DNA of 64,000 bases from Hyphomicrobiales bacterium (GCA_900472395.1 UCHV01000011.1:81806-145805); one strand, 5' to 3'. Counted from the stretch's first letter, positions 45,132-55,778 are shown. Made by a program: numbers and translations. The notes: generated from the sequence alone by a model not told the origin.

Positions 45132-47324
45132 TTATTTCTTTCGTCCGGACATAACGCCCGCGATCAGTTTCGGCGCACTCGATTTCAGGGCTTCCCCGCG
45201 TCCCGAAAGAGACGGATTGGTCATGAAATACTGCTGGGCGTTGAAGGGTTCCTCTCCATGACGAACCTCCATCCGCCGCGATGTGCCGTCGGGCAATATC
45301 TCGTAGCTCTGCTGATTGTCAATGAGATTGCCCAGCATGATCTGTGAAAGAACCTGTTCATGCACGGTAGGATTGAGAAGCGGCACCAGTGTTTCGACAC
45401 GGCGATCGAGGTTACGCGGCATCATGTCGGCCGAGCCGATATAGACCAGCGCCTTTTCCGATGGCAGGCCAAATCCGTTGCCGAAGCAGAAGATGCGGCT
45501 GTGTTCGAGGAAGCGACCGACGATCGACTTGACGCGGATATTGTCGGACAGACCCTTCACCTGCGGGCGCAGGCAGCAGATGCCGCGGATGACCAGTTCC
45601 ACCTCGACGCCGGCATGGCTGGCGCGATAAAGCGCGTCGATGATGTCCGGATCGACAAGCGAGTTCATCTTCATCCAGATGGCGGCCGGGCGACCTTCCT
45701 TGGCGTGGACGATTTCTTCCTCGATGTGACGCAGGATGCGCGGACGCAGCGTATAAGGAGAGACCGCAAGCTTCATGCTTTCGGTCGGTTCGCCGTAACC
45801 GGTGATGAAGTTGAAGATGTTGGCCATGTCGTGGCCGATCTTCGGATTGCAGGTGAAGAAGGACAGGTCGGTGTAGATCTTCGCCGTGACCGGGTGATAG
45901 TTGCCGGTGCCGAGATGGCAATAGGTGCGCAGCTTGCCGTCTTCACGGCGGACCACCATCGACATTTTCGCGTGTGTCTTGAGTTCGATGAAGCCGAACA
46001 CGACCTGCACACCGGCGCGCTCGAGGTCGCGTGCCCAGCGGATGTTGGCCTCCTCATCGAAACGCGCCTTCAACTCGACCAGCGCCGTTACCGACTTGCC
46101 GGCTTCGGCGGCGTCGATCAGGGCTCGGACGATGGGGCTGTCGTTGGAGGTTCTGTAGAGGGTCTGCTTGATGGCGAGGACGTCGGGGTCGCGGGCCGCC
46201 TGGAGAAGGAACTGCACCACCACGTCGAAACTTTCGTACGGATGATGGACCACCATGTCCTTTTCACGGATGGCGGCGAGGCAGTCTCCGGCGTGTTCGC
46301 GGACGCGTTCGGGAAATCGCGCATTGTAGGAGGGAAATCGCAGGTCATCGCGCGGAGCCTTTGCAATTTCCGAAATCGTGTTGAGAGCCAGAAGACCCGG
46401 AAGCACGGCGACGCGATTTTCCGGTACGCCAAGCTCCTGCACCACGAACTGGCGCAACGAAGCAGGCATTTCCGAATCGGTCTCGATGCGGATGACCTTG
46501 CCGCGACGGCGGCGCTTCAGGGCCGTCTCGAAGAAACGCACGAGGTCTTCGGCTTCTTCCTCGACTTCAAGATCGCTGTCGCGGATGAGGCGGAACGTAC
46601 CGGCGCCCTTGACCTCGTAACCGGGGAAAAGGCGGTCGGTGAACATGCTCACCACGTCTTCCAGCGTGATGTAGCGCACCGTTGTGCCGGCATCCGGCAG
46701 GCGGATGAAGCGGTCGAGCGTGGTGGGCAGGCGCAAGAGGCCCGTCATCGGCTCCTTGCCATGCTTACTGTCAAGCTGCAGGCCCATGGTGAAGCCGAGG
46801 TTCGGAATGAACGGGAACGGATGCGCCGGATCGATGGCAAGCGGCGTCAAGACCGGGAACAGGTCTTCCTCGAAATCGGTGGCGAGCCAGTTGCGGTCTT
46901 CTTCCGAAAGCGCGGCCGGGCGCACGATCAGGATGTCTTCCTTGGCAAGGTACTGCTGCAGTACGGCAAGCGAGGCCTGCTGCTCCATCTGCAGATTGTC
47001 GATTTCCTTGAGGATTTCTTCCAGCTGCTCGCTCGGCGTCTTGCCATCAGGGCTGCGCACCACGATGTTCTGGCGCACCTGACCTTCGAGGCCTGCGACG
47101 CGGACCATGAAAAATTCGTCGAGGTTGGCCGCGGAGATAGACAGGAAGCGAATGCGCTCAAGAAGCGGATGTTCGGTGTTCAGCGTTTCTTCAAGAACAC
47201 GGCGGTTGAACTGCAGCCAGGAAAATTCGCGATTGATGAAGCGTTCGGGGCTGGCAATCAGCTCCTCGAAGCTCGGGGTCGCCTCAACTTCGTTGGCTTC
47301 ATGCGTATCGGCGATCTGGTCCAT
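45132..47324 (-). CDS. ppk: polyphosphate kinase 1
   Basis: A 730-residue Ppk1, which builds polyphosphate from ATP. The autophosphorylated histidine lies in [11 protein letters not shown] and the second active-site histidine in [11 protein letters not shown]. The N-terminal ([12 protein letters not shown]) and C-terminal phospholipase-D-like parts are complete. The ATG at 47324 has a GAGGGACGGAG site upstream; TTG at 47339 is the longer, unlikely alternative. Cytoplasmic/membrane associated. Gene follows hdaA by 64 bases. Confidence 0.96.
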   Translation of the reverse strand: MDQIADTHEANEVEATPSFEELIASPERFINREFSWLQFNRRVLEETLNTEHPLLERIRFLSISAANLDEFFMVRVAGLEGQVRQNIVVRSPDGKTPSEQLEEILKEIDNLQMEQQASLAVLQQYLAKEDILIVRPAALSEEDRNWLATDFEEDLFPVLTPLAIDPAHPFPFIPNLGFTMGLQLDSKHGKEPMTGLLRLPTTLDRFIRLPDAGTTVRYITLEDVVSMFTDRLFPGYEVKGAGTFRLIRDSDLEVEEEAEDLVRFFETALKRRRRGKVIRIETDSEMPASLRQFVVQELGVPENRVAVLPGLLALNTISEIAKAPRDDLRFPSYNARFPERVREHAGDCLAAIREKDMVVHHPYESFDVVVQFLLQAARDPDVLAIKQTLYRTSNDSPIVRALIDAAEAGKSVTALVELKARFDEEANIRWARDLERAGVQVVFGFIELKTHAKMSMVVRREDGKLRTYCHLGTGNYHPVTAKIYTDLSFFTCNPKIGHDMANIFNFITGYGEPTESMKLAVSPYTLRPRILRHIEEEIVHAKEGRPAAIWMKMNSLVDPDIIDALYRASHAGVEVELVIRGICCLRPQVKGLSDNIRVKSIVGRFLEHSRIFCFGNGFGLPSEKALVYIGSADMMPRNLDRRVETLVPLLNPTVHEQVLSQIMLGNLIDNQQSYEILPDGTSRRMEVRHGEEPFNAQQYFMTNPSLSGRGEALKSSAPKLIAGVMSGRKK

Positions 47325-47388
47325 GGCTCCGTCCCTCAAATATTAGGCATTGCGGCGGTATAACGTTTTGACGACGGAACTGTGACAG

Positions 47389-48108
47389 TCAACCGTCACC
47401 GTCGTCGCGAGCACCTTCCTGGCCGAAGGTTTCCAGCACTTCGGCTGCAAGATTGCGGCTTATGCGGGTGCCGCGCGCAAGCGCCAGCCTGTCGAGCTGA
47501 TCGACCACGCGTTGCGCCGCGGCAAGCGATCGTTCCATTCTCGCAACGATATAGGCTACGATCTTGTCATCGATATTAAGCTGGCGATCTGCGAACAATT
47601 TTACGATGACCTGCGCCAGAAGCTCTTCGTCCGGCTCGCCGATTTCGACGATTGTCGCGGCCTTCAGCCGAGAGCGAAGGTCCGGCAAGGTAACGTTCCA
47701 TGCGGACGGCCATGTGCGTGAGGTCATCAGCAGGCTGGTGCCGTTTTCGCGCACGCTGTTGATAACGTGAAAAAGCTCGGTGTCGTCAAAGCCACGCCGA
47801 TCCGCATCCTCGAACAGCACAGGGCCGCCGGTCGCGACGAGATTGGCGTGTTTTCCCGGCAAAGGATGAATATCGCTGGCACCGCTCTTTTGCCGCCAGA
47901 TGCTGGCGAGATGCGTCTTTCCGGAGCCGGCCGGGCCCGCCAGCACGATAACCGGCGACGGCCATGCGGGCCATGAATCAACGATGGCCACGGCAGCACT
48001 GACCGGGCCGGACACCAGCAGGTCGTCGCGGCCCGTTGCGGGGTCGTGGGAAAAGGATAGCGCCAGCTGTTCGCTGCGCTTTTGCATCTGCCGGTCGTTT
48101 TCGGTCAT
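47389..48108 (-). CDS. hdaA: DnaA-inactivating AAA+ protein HdaA
   Basis: A 239-residue DnaA-like ATPase that lacks the origin-binding helix-turn-helix and, with the beta clamp, promotes hydrolysis of ATP bound to DnaA. The Walker A loop is GPAGSGKTH, with Walker B-like VLFEDADR and C-terminal sensor helices. Near the start a short segment MQKRSEQLALSFSHD contains a clamp-binding type motif (QLALSF). The ATG overlaps the perM stop (ATGA), pointing to coupled translation. Confidence 0.9.
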   Translation of the reverse strand: MTENDRQMQKRSEQLALSFSHDPATGRDDLLVSGPVSAAVAIVDSWPAWPSPVIVLAGPAGSGKTHLASIWRQKSGASDIHPLPGKHANLVATGGPVLFEDADRRGFDDTELFHVINSVRENGTSLLMTSRTWPSAWNVTLPDLRSRLKAATIVEIGEPDEELLAQVIVKLFADRQLNIDDKIVAYIVARMERSLAAAQRVVDQLDRLALARGTRISRNLAAEVLETFGQEGARDDGDG

Positions 48109-49268
48109 TCTGATTTCTGGACGGTAATCTGGGCGGTGCCGGAGTGATCCACCGCATGAGGCTTTCCTTCCTCCCACGGCAGTGTTTCGGAACGCCCGTA
48201 ATAGATATCGCTGTCAAGGTATCGCGACAGCACGAAGCGGACAAGCACGCCGACCATGGCGGCGGCAGGCACCGCGACAAGCAGGCCGACGAAACCGAAC
48301 ATGGCACCAAAGGCAAACAGCGCGAACATGAGCCAGACCGGATGCAGACCGACGCTGGAACCGACAAGCTTTGGCTGCAGGATGTTGCCTTCGATGAACT
48401 GGCCGAGGAAGAACACGCCTGCGGTGGCGATGATCCAGGTGTATTCCGGCCAGAACTGTACGAGCGCCACGCCGACCGAGAGCACGAGGCCGATCAGCGA
48501 ACCGATATAGGGGATGAAGGAGATCATGCCGGCGACAAAGCCGATGAGCAGCCCGAAATTGAGGCCGACCAGCGACAGGCCGGCGGCATAAAAGATGCCG
48601 AGGATGAGGCAAAGCGAGCCCTGGCCGCGGATGAAGCCTGCGACCGAACGGTCCATTTCGCGGGCAAGCTGTCGCACGACCTGAACCTGATCGCGCGGGA
48701 TCCAGCTATCGACCTTGCCGACCATACGATCCCAGTCGAGCAGCAGATAGAAGGCGACGACCGGGGTGACGATCAGCAGCGACACGACATCGACGATCGC
48801 CTTGCCCGAATTCCAGAGCTGCGCGAACAGCGTGCCGATGAAGCCCGCCCCCTGGCTCAGCACCTCGGAGAAATTCTGCTTCACCGTGTCGATCTGGCTG
48901 GTCACCCAGCCAGGCAGGAATGAGGTTTCGGGACTGGACAGAATTTGCTGCAGCTGGGTGATATAACCCGGCAGAGCGGCCGCAAACTGGGCAAACTGGT
49001 TGACGATGACCGGGATCAGCAACATCAGCGACAGCGCGAAGATCAGCACGAAGCCGACAAGGATCAGCACCGAGGCCATCATCCGGCTCAAGCCTCTCCG
49101 CTCCAGCCAGTCGGCGACCGGATCGAGGAAATAGGCGAGCGCCATGCCGGCCACGAAGGGCAGCAGGATGGTGCGGAAGAACCACAGGAACAGAACGAAG
49201 GCCAGGAACACGCCGAGCCAGAAATAGATATGGCGCCGGAGGGTGGTCCCGCTGATGTGATAGGCCAT
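48105..49268 (-). CDS. AI-2E-family (PerM) membrane protein
   Basis: A 387-residue protein with eight hydrophobic helices and the AI-2E/PerM family signature (FLVAYFL-type N-terminus here ALAYFLDPVADWLERRGLSR; and GMISFIPYIGSLIG). Proposed roles include signal or ion export. It begins the minus-strand unit with hdaA, ppk and ppx. Divergent from purM, with a 276-base intergenic region. GAGAGGACAC precedes its ATG. Confidence 0.88.
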   Translation of the reverse strand: MAYHISGTTLRRHIYFWLGVFLAFVLFLWFFRTILLPFVAGMALAYFLDPVADWLERRGLSRMMASVLILVGFVLIFALSLMLLIPVIVNQFAQFAAALPGYITQLQQILSSPETSFLPGWVTSQIDTVKQNFSEVLSQGAGFIGTLFAQLWNSGKAIVDVVSLLIVTPVVAFYLLLDWDRMVGKVDSWIPRDQVQVVRQLAREMDRSVAGFIRGQGSLCLILGIFYAAGLSLVGLNFGLLIGFVAGMISFIPYIGSLIGLVLSVGVALVQFWPEYTWIIATAGVFFLGQFIEGNILQPKLVGSSVGLHPVWLMFALFAFGAMFGFVGLLVAVPAAAMVGVLVRFVLSRYLDSDIYYGRSETLPWEEGKPHAVDHSGTAQITVQKSE

Positions 49269-49544
49269 AAAGTGTCCTCTCGGCTATGTTTTATGCCTTG
49301 GGATATGAAGGCGACGGTTGCCAAGGTCAAGCTTGAGCACAGGCCCGCAACGCCAGCTGTGGATCACACACGTGAATTCCCTGTGAACTGCCTGCAAAAA
49401 GTCAGGGAAACCGGGCCGGACCTTGCATCCTGCCGCCCATCGTGCAATTGCGGGCCAGATTGGTTTATGTATGGCTTTGCGGACACAAGTCACAGGCTTC
49501 GGCCGGTATCCCGCGAGCATGCGACGGCATCATGGAGATGAATG

Positions 49545-50618
49545 ATGAGCGAGGCGGGCAAAAACGGTCTCACCTATAGCGATGCGGGCGTCGATATCGA
49601 CGCGGGTAATCTGATGGTGGAGAAGATCAAGCCGGCCGTGCGCTCAACGCGCCGCCCCGGCGCGGACGGCGAAATCGGCGGCTTCGGCGGCCTGTTCGAC
49701 CTGAAGGCAGCGGGCTTCAACGATCCTATTCTTGTTGCCGCCAATGACGGCGTCGGCACCAAGCTGAAGATTGCCATCGACGCCAACCGTCACGACACCG
49801 TCGGCATCGACCTCGTCGCCATGTGCGTCAACGACCTCGTGGTACAGGGCGCAGAACCGCTTCTCTTCCTCGACTATTACGCCACCGGCAAGCTGGACCC
49901 GGAACAGGGTGCGGCCATCGTTCTCGGCATTGCCGAAGGCTGCCGTCAGGCAGGCTGCGCGCTGATCGGCGGCGAGACCGCCGAAATGCCGGGCATGTAT
50001 TCCGAAGGCGATTACGACCTCGCCGGCTTTGCCGTGGGTGCCGCCGAGCGCGGCAAGCTGCTGCCGGCTGGCGATCTTGGCGAAGGCGACGTCATTCTGG
50101 GTCTCACCTCCTCCGGTGTTCACTCCAACGGTTTTTCGCTGGTGCGCAAGATCGTGACGCTTTCGGGCCTCGGCTGGGATGCGCCGGCTCCGTTCGCGGA
50201 TGGCAAGACGCTCGGCGAAGCGCTGCTGACGCCGACCCGCATCTATGTGAAGCCACTGCTTGCCGCCATCCGCAACACCGGTGCCTTGAAGGCACTCGCC
50301 CATATCACAGGCGGCGGTTTCCCGGACAATATTCCGCGCGTGCTGCCCGACCATCTGGCCGCTGAAATCGAACTCGGCAACATCCCGGTTCCGCCGGTGT
50401 TTTCGTGGCTGGCAAAGACGGGCGGCGTCGCGCCGAACGAAATGCTGCGCACGTTCAATTGCGGCGTCGGCATGATCGTGGTGGTTTCGGCTGAAAATGC
50501 CAAGATCGTCACCGAGGCACTGTCCGCCGAAGGCGAAAGCGTCGTACAGCTTGGCCGCATCATCGGCCGCGAAGCAGGCGGTGCCGGCACCGTTTACAAG
50601 GGCACGCTCGGCCTATGA
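49545..50618 (+). CDS. purM: phosphoribosylformylglycinamidine cyclo-ligase
   Basis: A 357-residue AIR synthetase (purine step 5), ATP dependent. The signature [20 protein letters not shown] is present, as are NDGVGTKLK and [14 protein letters not shown] at 49545 chosen: GGAG at 49534-49537 lies 7 bases upstream (ATG at 49542 is too close). It overlaps purN by four bases (ATGA), indicating translational coupling in one transcript. Confidence 0.96.
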   Translation: MSEAGKNGLTYSDAGVDIDAGNLMVEKIKPAVRSTRRPGADGEIGGFGGLFDLKAAGFNDPILVAANDGVGTKLKIAIDANRHDTVGIDLVAMCVNDLVVQGAEPLLFLDYYATGKLDPEQGAAIVLGIAEGCRQAGCALIGGETAEMPGMYSEGDYDLAGFAVGAAERGKLLPAGDLGEGDVILGLTSSGVHSNGFSLVRKIVTLSGLGWDAPAPFADGKTLGEALLTPTRIYVKPLLAAIRNTGALKALAHITGGGFPDNIPRVLPDHLAAEIELGNIPVPPVFSWLAKTGGVAPNEMLRTFNCGVGMIVVVSAENAKIVTEALSAEGESVVQLGRIIGREAGGAGTVYKGTLGL

Positions 50619-51286
50619 CACCCAGTTCCGGCCGCAAGCGCGTCGTCGTCTTCATCTCCGGCGGCGGCTCCAACATGGTGTCGCTGGCCGATGCCTGTGC
50701 GGCCGAGGACTTTCCAGCCGAGATCGTTGCGGTCATCTCCGACAAGCCGGATGCGGGTGGCCTTGCCAAGGCCGCCGCTCGCGGCATCATGACCCGGGTG
50801 TTCGAGCGCCGCGCCTATGGCAGCAAGATCGAACACGAACGGGCGATCCTCGAAACGCTTGAGGTGATCAAACCCGACATCATCTGCCTTGCGGGCTACA
50901 TGCGCCTGATCTCGGGCGATTTCATTTCCCGTTATGAAGGCCGGATCATCAACATCCACCCTTCCCTGTTGCCGCTGTTCGCCGGTCTGCATACCCACCA
51001 GCGCGCCATCGATGCCGGCATGAAGATTGCCGGCTGCTCGGTCCATTTCGTCACCGAAGGCATGGATGAAGGCCCGATCGTGGCGCAGGCGGCAGTCCCG
51101 GTTCTTGCCGACGACACGGCTGAAACGCTGGCTGCCCGTGTACTGACCATCGAGCACAAGCTTTATCCGCTGGCCCTGAAAGCACTGGCGGAAGACAAGG
51201 TGCGGATGGAAGGCGGAAAGGCGATTTCCGCCCCCGGTGCAGATGCCGGTCTTGCTGACCAGCGCATCATATCCGCGGGTATCTGA
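50615..51286 (+). CDS. purN: phosphoribosylglycinamide formyltransferase
   Basis: A 223-residue GAR transformylase (purine step 3), using 10-formyl-THF. The nucleotide-binding FISGGGSNM, the catalytic-site [18 protein letters not shown] (catalytic Asn-His) and the later [12 protein letters not shown] with the essential Asp are present. It uses the one-carbon unit that GlyA helps produce. Overlaps purM (ATGA). Confidence 0.95.
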   Translation: MTPSSGRKRVVVFISGGGSNMVSLADACAAEDFPAEIVAVISDKPDAGGLAKAAARGIMTRVFERRAYGSKIEHERAILETLEVIKPDIICLAGYMRLISGDFISRYEGRIINIHPSLLPLFAGLHTHQRAIDAGMKIAGCSVHFVTEGMDEGPIVAQAAVPVLADDTAETLAARVLTIEHKLYPLALKALAEDKVRMEGGKAISAPGADAGLADQRIISAGI

Positions 51287-51407
51287 GCCGCCACCTGCGT
51301 TTTTTGGATAGTGTGGCCCGCGGCGGCGGTCAGGTCGTCGGCGATCGGACGCTGCCGATCGATGCCGGAGCCTGTCCGGCCTCAATCGCAGTCGCTTGAT
51401 TGCTGTA

Positions 51408-52037
51408 TCACTTCAGGGAAGAAAGGGTCTCGCGGTTAAGCATGGCCCACTGCAAAGCGATGATCGTCTTCGTGTCGGTGATGCCGCCGGTCGCGATCAT
51501 TCGATAGGCCTCTTCGAGACCAAATGTAACGATCTCGATATCCTCGCCCTCTCCGACCAAACCACCACCGAGACCGACTTTCTTGTCGGCATGGATCGAT
51601 GCTGCAAACAAGGAAAGCTTCTCGGTCAATGCGCCGGGGCTCGGATACGTGTCGCAGATGTGATGTACCTGCTCGATGCTGAAGCCGGTTTCTTCCATCG
51701 CCTCGCGAACCACAGCAACGGCGGCGCTTTCACCGTCATCGACAAGGCCGGCAGGCAATTCGAGCATGAAGGCGTTATCGCCATTCACGAATGCGCCGGT
51801 ACGAAACTGCCGGACGAGCACGACGGTGTCTTCGTGTGGATCATGCAGCAGAATGGCGGCAGCGTTGCCGTGATCATGCACTTCGCGGTGGATGGTCACG
51901 AGAGTGCCATCGGGCATACGTTGCTCGAATGTCAGCTTTTCCAACTGAACGAAACCCTTCCAGAGGGTCTCTCGCGCTATCAGCGTCACCCTGAGCGCAT
52001 CATTGCCCTGTTGTTCGCGTGGGATATGGTTCGACAA
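51408..52037 (-). CDS. NUDIX hydrolase, NudK-like
   Basis: A hydrolase of about 209 residues with the complete NUDIX box GLVDDGESAAVAVVREAMEETG (split: G-x5-E-x7-R-E-x-x-E-E-x-G). It resembles GDP-mannose/ADP-ribose pyrophosphatases (NudK). Upstream of the box lies LLHDPHEDTVVLVRQFRTGA. Start uncertain: a TTG at 52037 with GAGGT five bases upstream is chosen; GTG codons at 52076 and 51989 are alternatives. Confidence 0.85.
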   Translation of the reverse strand: MSNHIPREQQGNDALRVTLIARETLWKGFVQLEKLTFEQRMPDGTLVTIHREVHDHGNAAAILLHDPHEDTVVLVRQFRTGAFVNGDNAFMLELPAGLVDDGESAAVAVVREAMEETGFSIEQVHHICDTYPSPGALTEKLSLFAASIHADKKVGLGGGLVGEGEDIEIVTFGLEEAYRMIATGGITDTKTIIALQWAMLNRETLSSLK

Positions 52038-52184
52038 AGGCGACCTCGCATCGTTGTTTCGGTGCGCAGACTGCACACATCATAAAACGATGCAAGCGCT
52101 GGGGTGCTATGCCACGATAAATGACGGGCCGATGACCGTTGCCACCATCAGCCCGCCCCTTGAGACCCGAAGGTCTACTTCACA

Positions 52185-52544
52185 TCAGCATTTGCCGAAG
52201 GTTTTCGAAACGATGGTCACGCCTGCAATCGCCACGGTGACACGCACGCCGGTGGGAATTCCCCAAGTGGTGCAGATGCTGAGGCAGGCGCTTGCGACCT
52301 TACCATTGTAAATATTCGGCACCGGAATGCAGACGCTACCGAAACCGAGCGGGAGGTTAAGGCACGCCTTGCCATCCTTGATTGTAACACTGATACATTC
52401 GGCCAAAGTCGAAACATGGCCATCATCGGAACCGACCTTGATGGTCGACGCCTTCAGATTGCTCGGTTTTTCAGCATAAAAACTGCGCGCGGAATCAATC
52501 GCGCTCTGTACTGCTTCTTCGGAATATGACGGTAGGTCAGCCAT
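52185..52544 (-). CDS. unknown 119-aa Cys-containing protein
   Basis: A short protein without signal peptide or membrane helix at the N-terminus (MADLPSYSEEAVQSAIDSARS). A helical N-terminal third is followed by a Gly/Val/Ile-rich second half with five cysteines (LAECISV, KACLN, SVCIP, ASACLSICTTW, and the terminal GKC). A perfect AAGGAGG site lies just before the ATG. No family recognised; the composition of the second half is like a beta-sandwich or a peptide-precursor type protein. Confidence 0.6.
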   Translation of the reverse strand: MADLPSYSEEAVQSAIDSARSFYAEKPSNLKASTIKVGSDDGHVSTLAECISVTIKDGKACLNLPLGFGSVCIPVPNIYNGKVASACLSICTTWGIPTGVRVTVAIAGVTIVSKTFGKC

Positions 52545-52652
52545 AACAACCTCCTTGGCTACGTGTTCATTTGCAGCCGGAAGGTGTATTGAAATTCGCC
52601 TGAATACTACCTTTGGTTATTGTTATTCAAATCTTTTAACCAGTGATTGCGA

Positions 52653-54797
52653 TCAGGCCGCGGCGGATTCACGCCTCAGCCAAACCCGATTATCGTGGAA
52701 AGCCGCGCCACCGTAAGGCGCCACCGCATCGGCACCGGTGAGCACGTTGATGCCCTCGCCATCGAGATGCGCAGAATTCGGCCACAGACCTTCCGCCACC
52801 AGCACTCCGGGTTTTGCGCCCGGCACGATGCGGGCATGCAGCCTGATATCGCCGCGACAGTTTCCGATGCGCACGATATCGCCTTCGACGATGCCGAGGC
52901 GTTCGGCATCCGACGGTTCGATCATCACGTCTGGCCTGCCCTCCTTCTGCACCGAACCCTTGGTTTCGGTGAAGGAGGAGTTGAGAAAACTGCGCGCTGG
53001 CGAGGTTGCCAACCGGAAAGGATGGTCCTCATCCGGCATCTCAATCAGTTCGACATGATCCGGGAAGACCGGCAGATGGGCGAAGGGACCGAGCGTGCCG
53101 ACATTTTCCGGCGGCTTGTCGGGAGACGGACCGTTTGCCCAATCCGGGCTGAAGCGGAATTTGCCGTCTTCATAACCGAAACCGTTCAGATAATGGGCCG
53201 TGTCGAAATCCGGCTGCGCATCGATCCATTTGTCGCGGGCGAGATCGTCATAGCCCGGCCAGCCACTATCGGAGAGGATACGGTCGATATGGCTACGCTC
53301 GTCCTCGCCGAAGCCGGGACAGTGGTCGATGCCGAGACGTTTTGCCAGTTCCTCGATGACGAAGAGATTGGTGCGCACGGTTGCCGGCGGCTCGACAATC
53401 TTGGGCCCGAGCAGAATGTGCATGTGGCCGCCACCGCGATAAAGATCGTCATGCTCCACGAACATGGTGGCCGGCAGCACGATATCGGCGACCTTCGCCG
53501 TATCGGTCATGAAATGCTCGTGCACCGCCACGAACAGATCGTCGCGCATGAAACCTTCGCGGACGAGGCGCTGTTCAGGCGCGACATTCATCGGGTTGGT
53601 GTTCTGGATCAGCAACGCATCGACCGGGCCGCGATAGCGTAGCGCCTCGGCATCGCCGGTCAGCACACGGCCGATCTGCGACTGGTCGAGCATGCGGATA
53701 TCGGGATCGACGAAGGCCGTGCCCATCAGATGCGACTTGTCGAGATGGTAGATGGCGCCATTGTTGTGGAAAGCGCCGCCGCCTTCGTATTGCCAGGATC
53801 CGAGTACCGTCGAAATGGAGAGCGCTGCGTGCATGGCGGCGGTGCCGTTGCGCTGGCGGGCAAAACCGTACCCCAAGCGGAAGAAGGTCTTCCTGGTCGT
53901 GCCGACGAGTTGGGCAAAGGCTTCGATCTCTTCCACCGACAGGCCGGTGATGGCGGATGCCCATTCCGGCGTGCGGCTTTTCAGATGCGCTTCGAGGCCG
54001 GCCGGGTCGTCGGCAAATTTCGCCATATAGGCGCGGTCGGCATAACCGTCGCGGAAGGCGATGTGCATCACCGCGCAGGCAAGCGCCGCATCGGTGCCGG
54101 GGCGCACGGTCAGCGCCATGTCGGCCTGTTTCATCGTCGGGTTGTCGTAGATATCGACCACGACGATCTTCGCGCCGCGTTCCTTGCGGGCCTTGATCGC
54201 GTGGGTCATCACATTGACCTGGGTGGAGACGACGTTCGATCCCCAGATCACCACGCAATCCGCCTTGCCGATCTCACGCGGATCGGGGCCGCGCAGGTCG
54301 CCAGTGCCCATGACATAACCGGTCCAGGCCATGTTGGTGCAAATAGTGCCGAAGAAGCCGGAATATTTCTTGGCGTGGCGCAGGCGTTCGATGCTGTCGC
54401 GCTGCACCTGCCCCATCGTGCCGGCATAAAAATATGGCCAGACGGCTTCCGAGCCGTGACGTGCCTCCGCCTTGACGAAAGCATTGGCGATCTCGTCGAG
54501 CGCTGCTTCCCAGGAAATCTCCTGCCAGTTGCCATCGCCCTTGGCCCCTGCCCGACGCTGCGGCACCATCAGGCGGCCGGGATGATAGAGCCGCTCGGCA
54601 TACCGCGCGACCTTGGCGCAGATGACACCTGCCGTATAACTGTTGTCGGCTGAGCCGCGCACCCGTCCGATTTTTCCATCTGCGGCGATATCGATATCGA
54701 GCGCGCAGGCGGAGGGACAGTCGTGCGGACAGACGGTGTGAGCCACGGAATTGTGGCCGGGCAGGTTTCTGGCGGAGATGGGCGTCGCAATGTTCAT
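52653..54797 (-). CDS. molybdopterin oxidoreductase, single-subunit
   Basis: A 714-residue bis-MGD enzyme of the DMSO-reductase superfamily. The N-terminal [4Fe-4S] motif reads C-P-H-D-C-P-S-A-C, followed by GVICAKV with the fourth Cys. Other regions include the molybdopterin-binding VVIWGSNVVSTQ, LIQNTNPMN and the C-terminal molybdopterin domain (FRLATSPARSFLNSSF). No Tat signal is seen, so it should be cytoplasmic. No small or membrane subunit is adjacent, so the electron partner is unknown. Divergent from rlmJ. Confidence 0.88.
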   Translation of the reverse strand: MNIATPISARNLPGHNSVAHTVCPHDCPSACALDIDIAADGKIGRVRGSADNSYTAGVICAKVARYAERLYHPGRLMVPQRRAGAKGDGNWQEISWEAALDEIANAFVKAEARHGSEAVWPYFYAGTMGQVQRDSIERLRHAKKYSGFFGTICTNMAWTGYVMGTGDLRGPDPREIGKADCVVIWGSNVVSTQVNVMTHAIKARKERGAKIVVVDIYDNPTMKQADMALTVRPGTDAALACAVMHIAFRDGYADRAYMAKFADDPAGLEAHLKSRTPEWASAITGLSVEEIEAFAQLVGTTRKTFFRLGYGFARQRNGTAAMHAALSISTVLGSWQYEGGGAFHNNGAIYHLDKSHLMGTAFVDPDIRMLDQSQIGRVLTGDAEALRYRGPVDALLIQNTNPMNVAPEQRLVREGFMRDDLFVAVHEHFMTDTAKVADIVLPATMFVEHDDLYRGGGHMHILLGPKIVEPPATVRTNLFVIEELAKRLGIDHCPGFGEDERSHIDRILSDSGWPGYDDLARDKWIDAQPDFDTAHYLNGFGYEDGKFRFSPDWANGPSPDKPPENVGTLGPFAHLPVFPDHVELIEMPDEDHPFRLATSPARSFLNSSFTETKGSVQKEGRPDVMIEPSDAERLGIVEGDIVRIGNCRGDIRLHARIVPGAKPGVLVAEGLWPNSAHLDGEGINVLTGADAVAPYGGAAFHDNRVWLRRESAAA

Positions 54798-54874
54798 CGG
54801 ATTTCTATATGGCATGGGCAGGCGCGCAAAAAGTCAGATTTGCGGCTCATCAATTTTATTCATCCGGAGCATCC

Positions 54875-55777
54875 ATGAACTACCGCCACATCTACCATGC
54901 CGGCAATTTTGCCGATGTTCTCAAGCATGCGGTGCTGGCGCAGCTGGTTCTCTACATGCAGAAGAAGGACAAGGCTTTTCGCGTGCTCGACACCCATGCG
55001 GGCATCGGCCTTTACGACCTGTCCTCCGAAGAAGCGCAAAAGACCGGCGAATGGCGCGACGGCATTGGCAAGGTGATGGCGGCGGAGTTTTCGCCGCAAG
55101 TCGCCGCCGTGCTGAAACCGTATCTGGATGCCGTCCGCGAACTCAATCCGGGTTTCGACAACGATGGCGCGCTAAAACTTTATCCGGGTTCGCCAAAGCT
55201 TTCGCGCATGCTGTTTCGTCCGCAGGACCGGCTGGCGGCGATGGAACTGCATCCCGACGACTATAACCGCCTGTCGCGCCTGTTCGAGGGTGATTTCCAG
55301 ACCCGCGTGACCGAACTCGACGGCTGGCTGGCGCTCGGTGCGCATCTGCCGCCGAAAGAAAAGCGCGGCGTCGTGCTGGTCGATCCGCCGTTCGAGATCG
55401 AGGGCGAATACGATCGCCTCGTGAAGGGTTTGGCGACCGCTTACAGGCGTTTCTCCGGCGGCACCTATTGCCTGTGGTATCCGCTGAAAAAGGGCGCGCC
55501 GATCAAGATGTTTCACGAGCATCTGCAGGCACTGAACATCCCGAAAATGCTGTGCGCGGAACTGACCGTGCAGAGCGACCGCGAAGCAACCGGTCTCAAC
55601 GGTTCGGGCGTGATTGTCGTCAACCCGCCCTTCACGCTGAAGGACGAGCTGCATCTGGTTCTTCCCGCCCTTAAGGATGTTATGGCGAAAGACCGCTATG
55701 CCTCGCAACGCGCTTTCTGGCTGCGCGGCGAAGAGGTTGTCGAACGCGAAGAGGTTGTCGAACGCGAAGAGGAATAA
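54875..55777 (+). CDS. rlmJ: 23S rRNA (adenine(2030)-N(6))-methyltransferase RlmJ
   Basis: A 300-residue SAM-dependent methyltransferase that modifies A2030 of 23S rRNA. The N-terminal MNYRHIYHAGNFADVLKHA and the catalytic DPPF motif (VDPPFEIEGEY) are typical. The ATG at 54875 gives this family start. The C-terminus ends in a charged duplicated tail (EEVVEREEVVEREEE) caused by an 18-bp tandem repeat. A strong terminator follows directly. Confidence 0.93.
   Translation: MNYRHIYHAGNFADVLKHAVLAQLVLYMQKKDKAFRVLDTHAGIGLYDLSSEEAQKTGEWRDGIGKVMAAEFSPQVAAVLKPYLDAVRELNPGFDNDGALKLYPGSPKLSRMLFRPQDRLAAMELHPDDYNRLSRLFEGDFQTRVTELDGWLALGAHLPPKEKRGVVLVDPPFEIEGEYDRLVKGLATAYRRFSGGTYCLWYPLKKGAPIKMFHEHLQALNIPKMLCAELTVQSDREATGLNGSGVIVVNPPFTLKDELHLVLPALKDVMAKDRYASQRAFWLRGEEVVEREEVVEREEE
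55733..55768 (+). repeat. 18-bp tandem duplication in the 3' end of rlmJ
   Basis: Two identical, in-frame 18-base units starting GAGGTTGTCGAACGC, at 55733-55750 and 55751-55768, encode EVVERE twice. The most likely origin is a slipped-strand duplication; copy number may vary between strains. Confidence 0.85.
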
Positions 55778-55778
55778 C

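Noticed and set aside
45360..47363. A 667-codon plus-strand frame opposite ppk
   Set aside because: Antisense shadow; ppk motifs lie on the other strand with correct codon use.
52647..53642. A plus-strand frame opposite the molybdopterin enzyme
   Set aside because: Shadow; the Fe-S and molybdopterin motifs are in the minus-strand frame.
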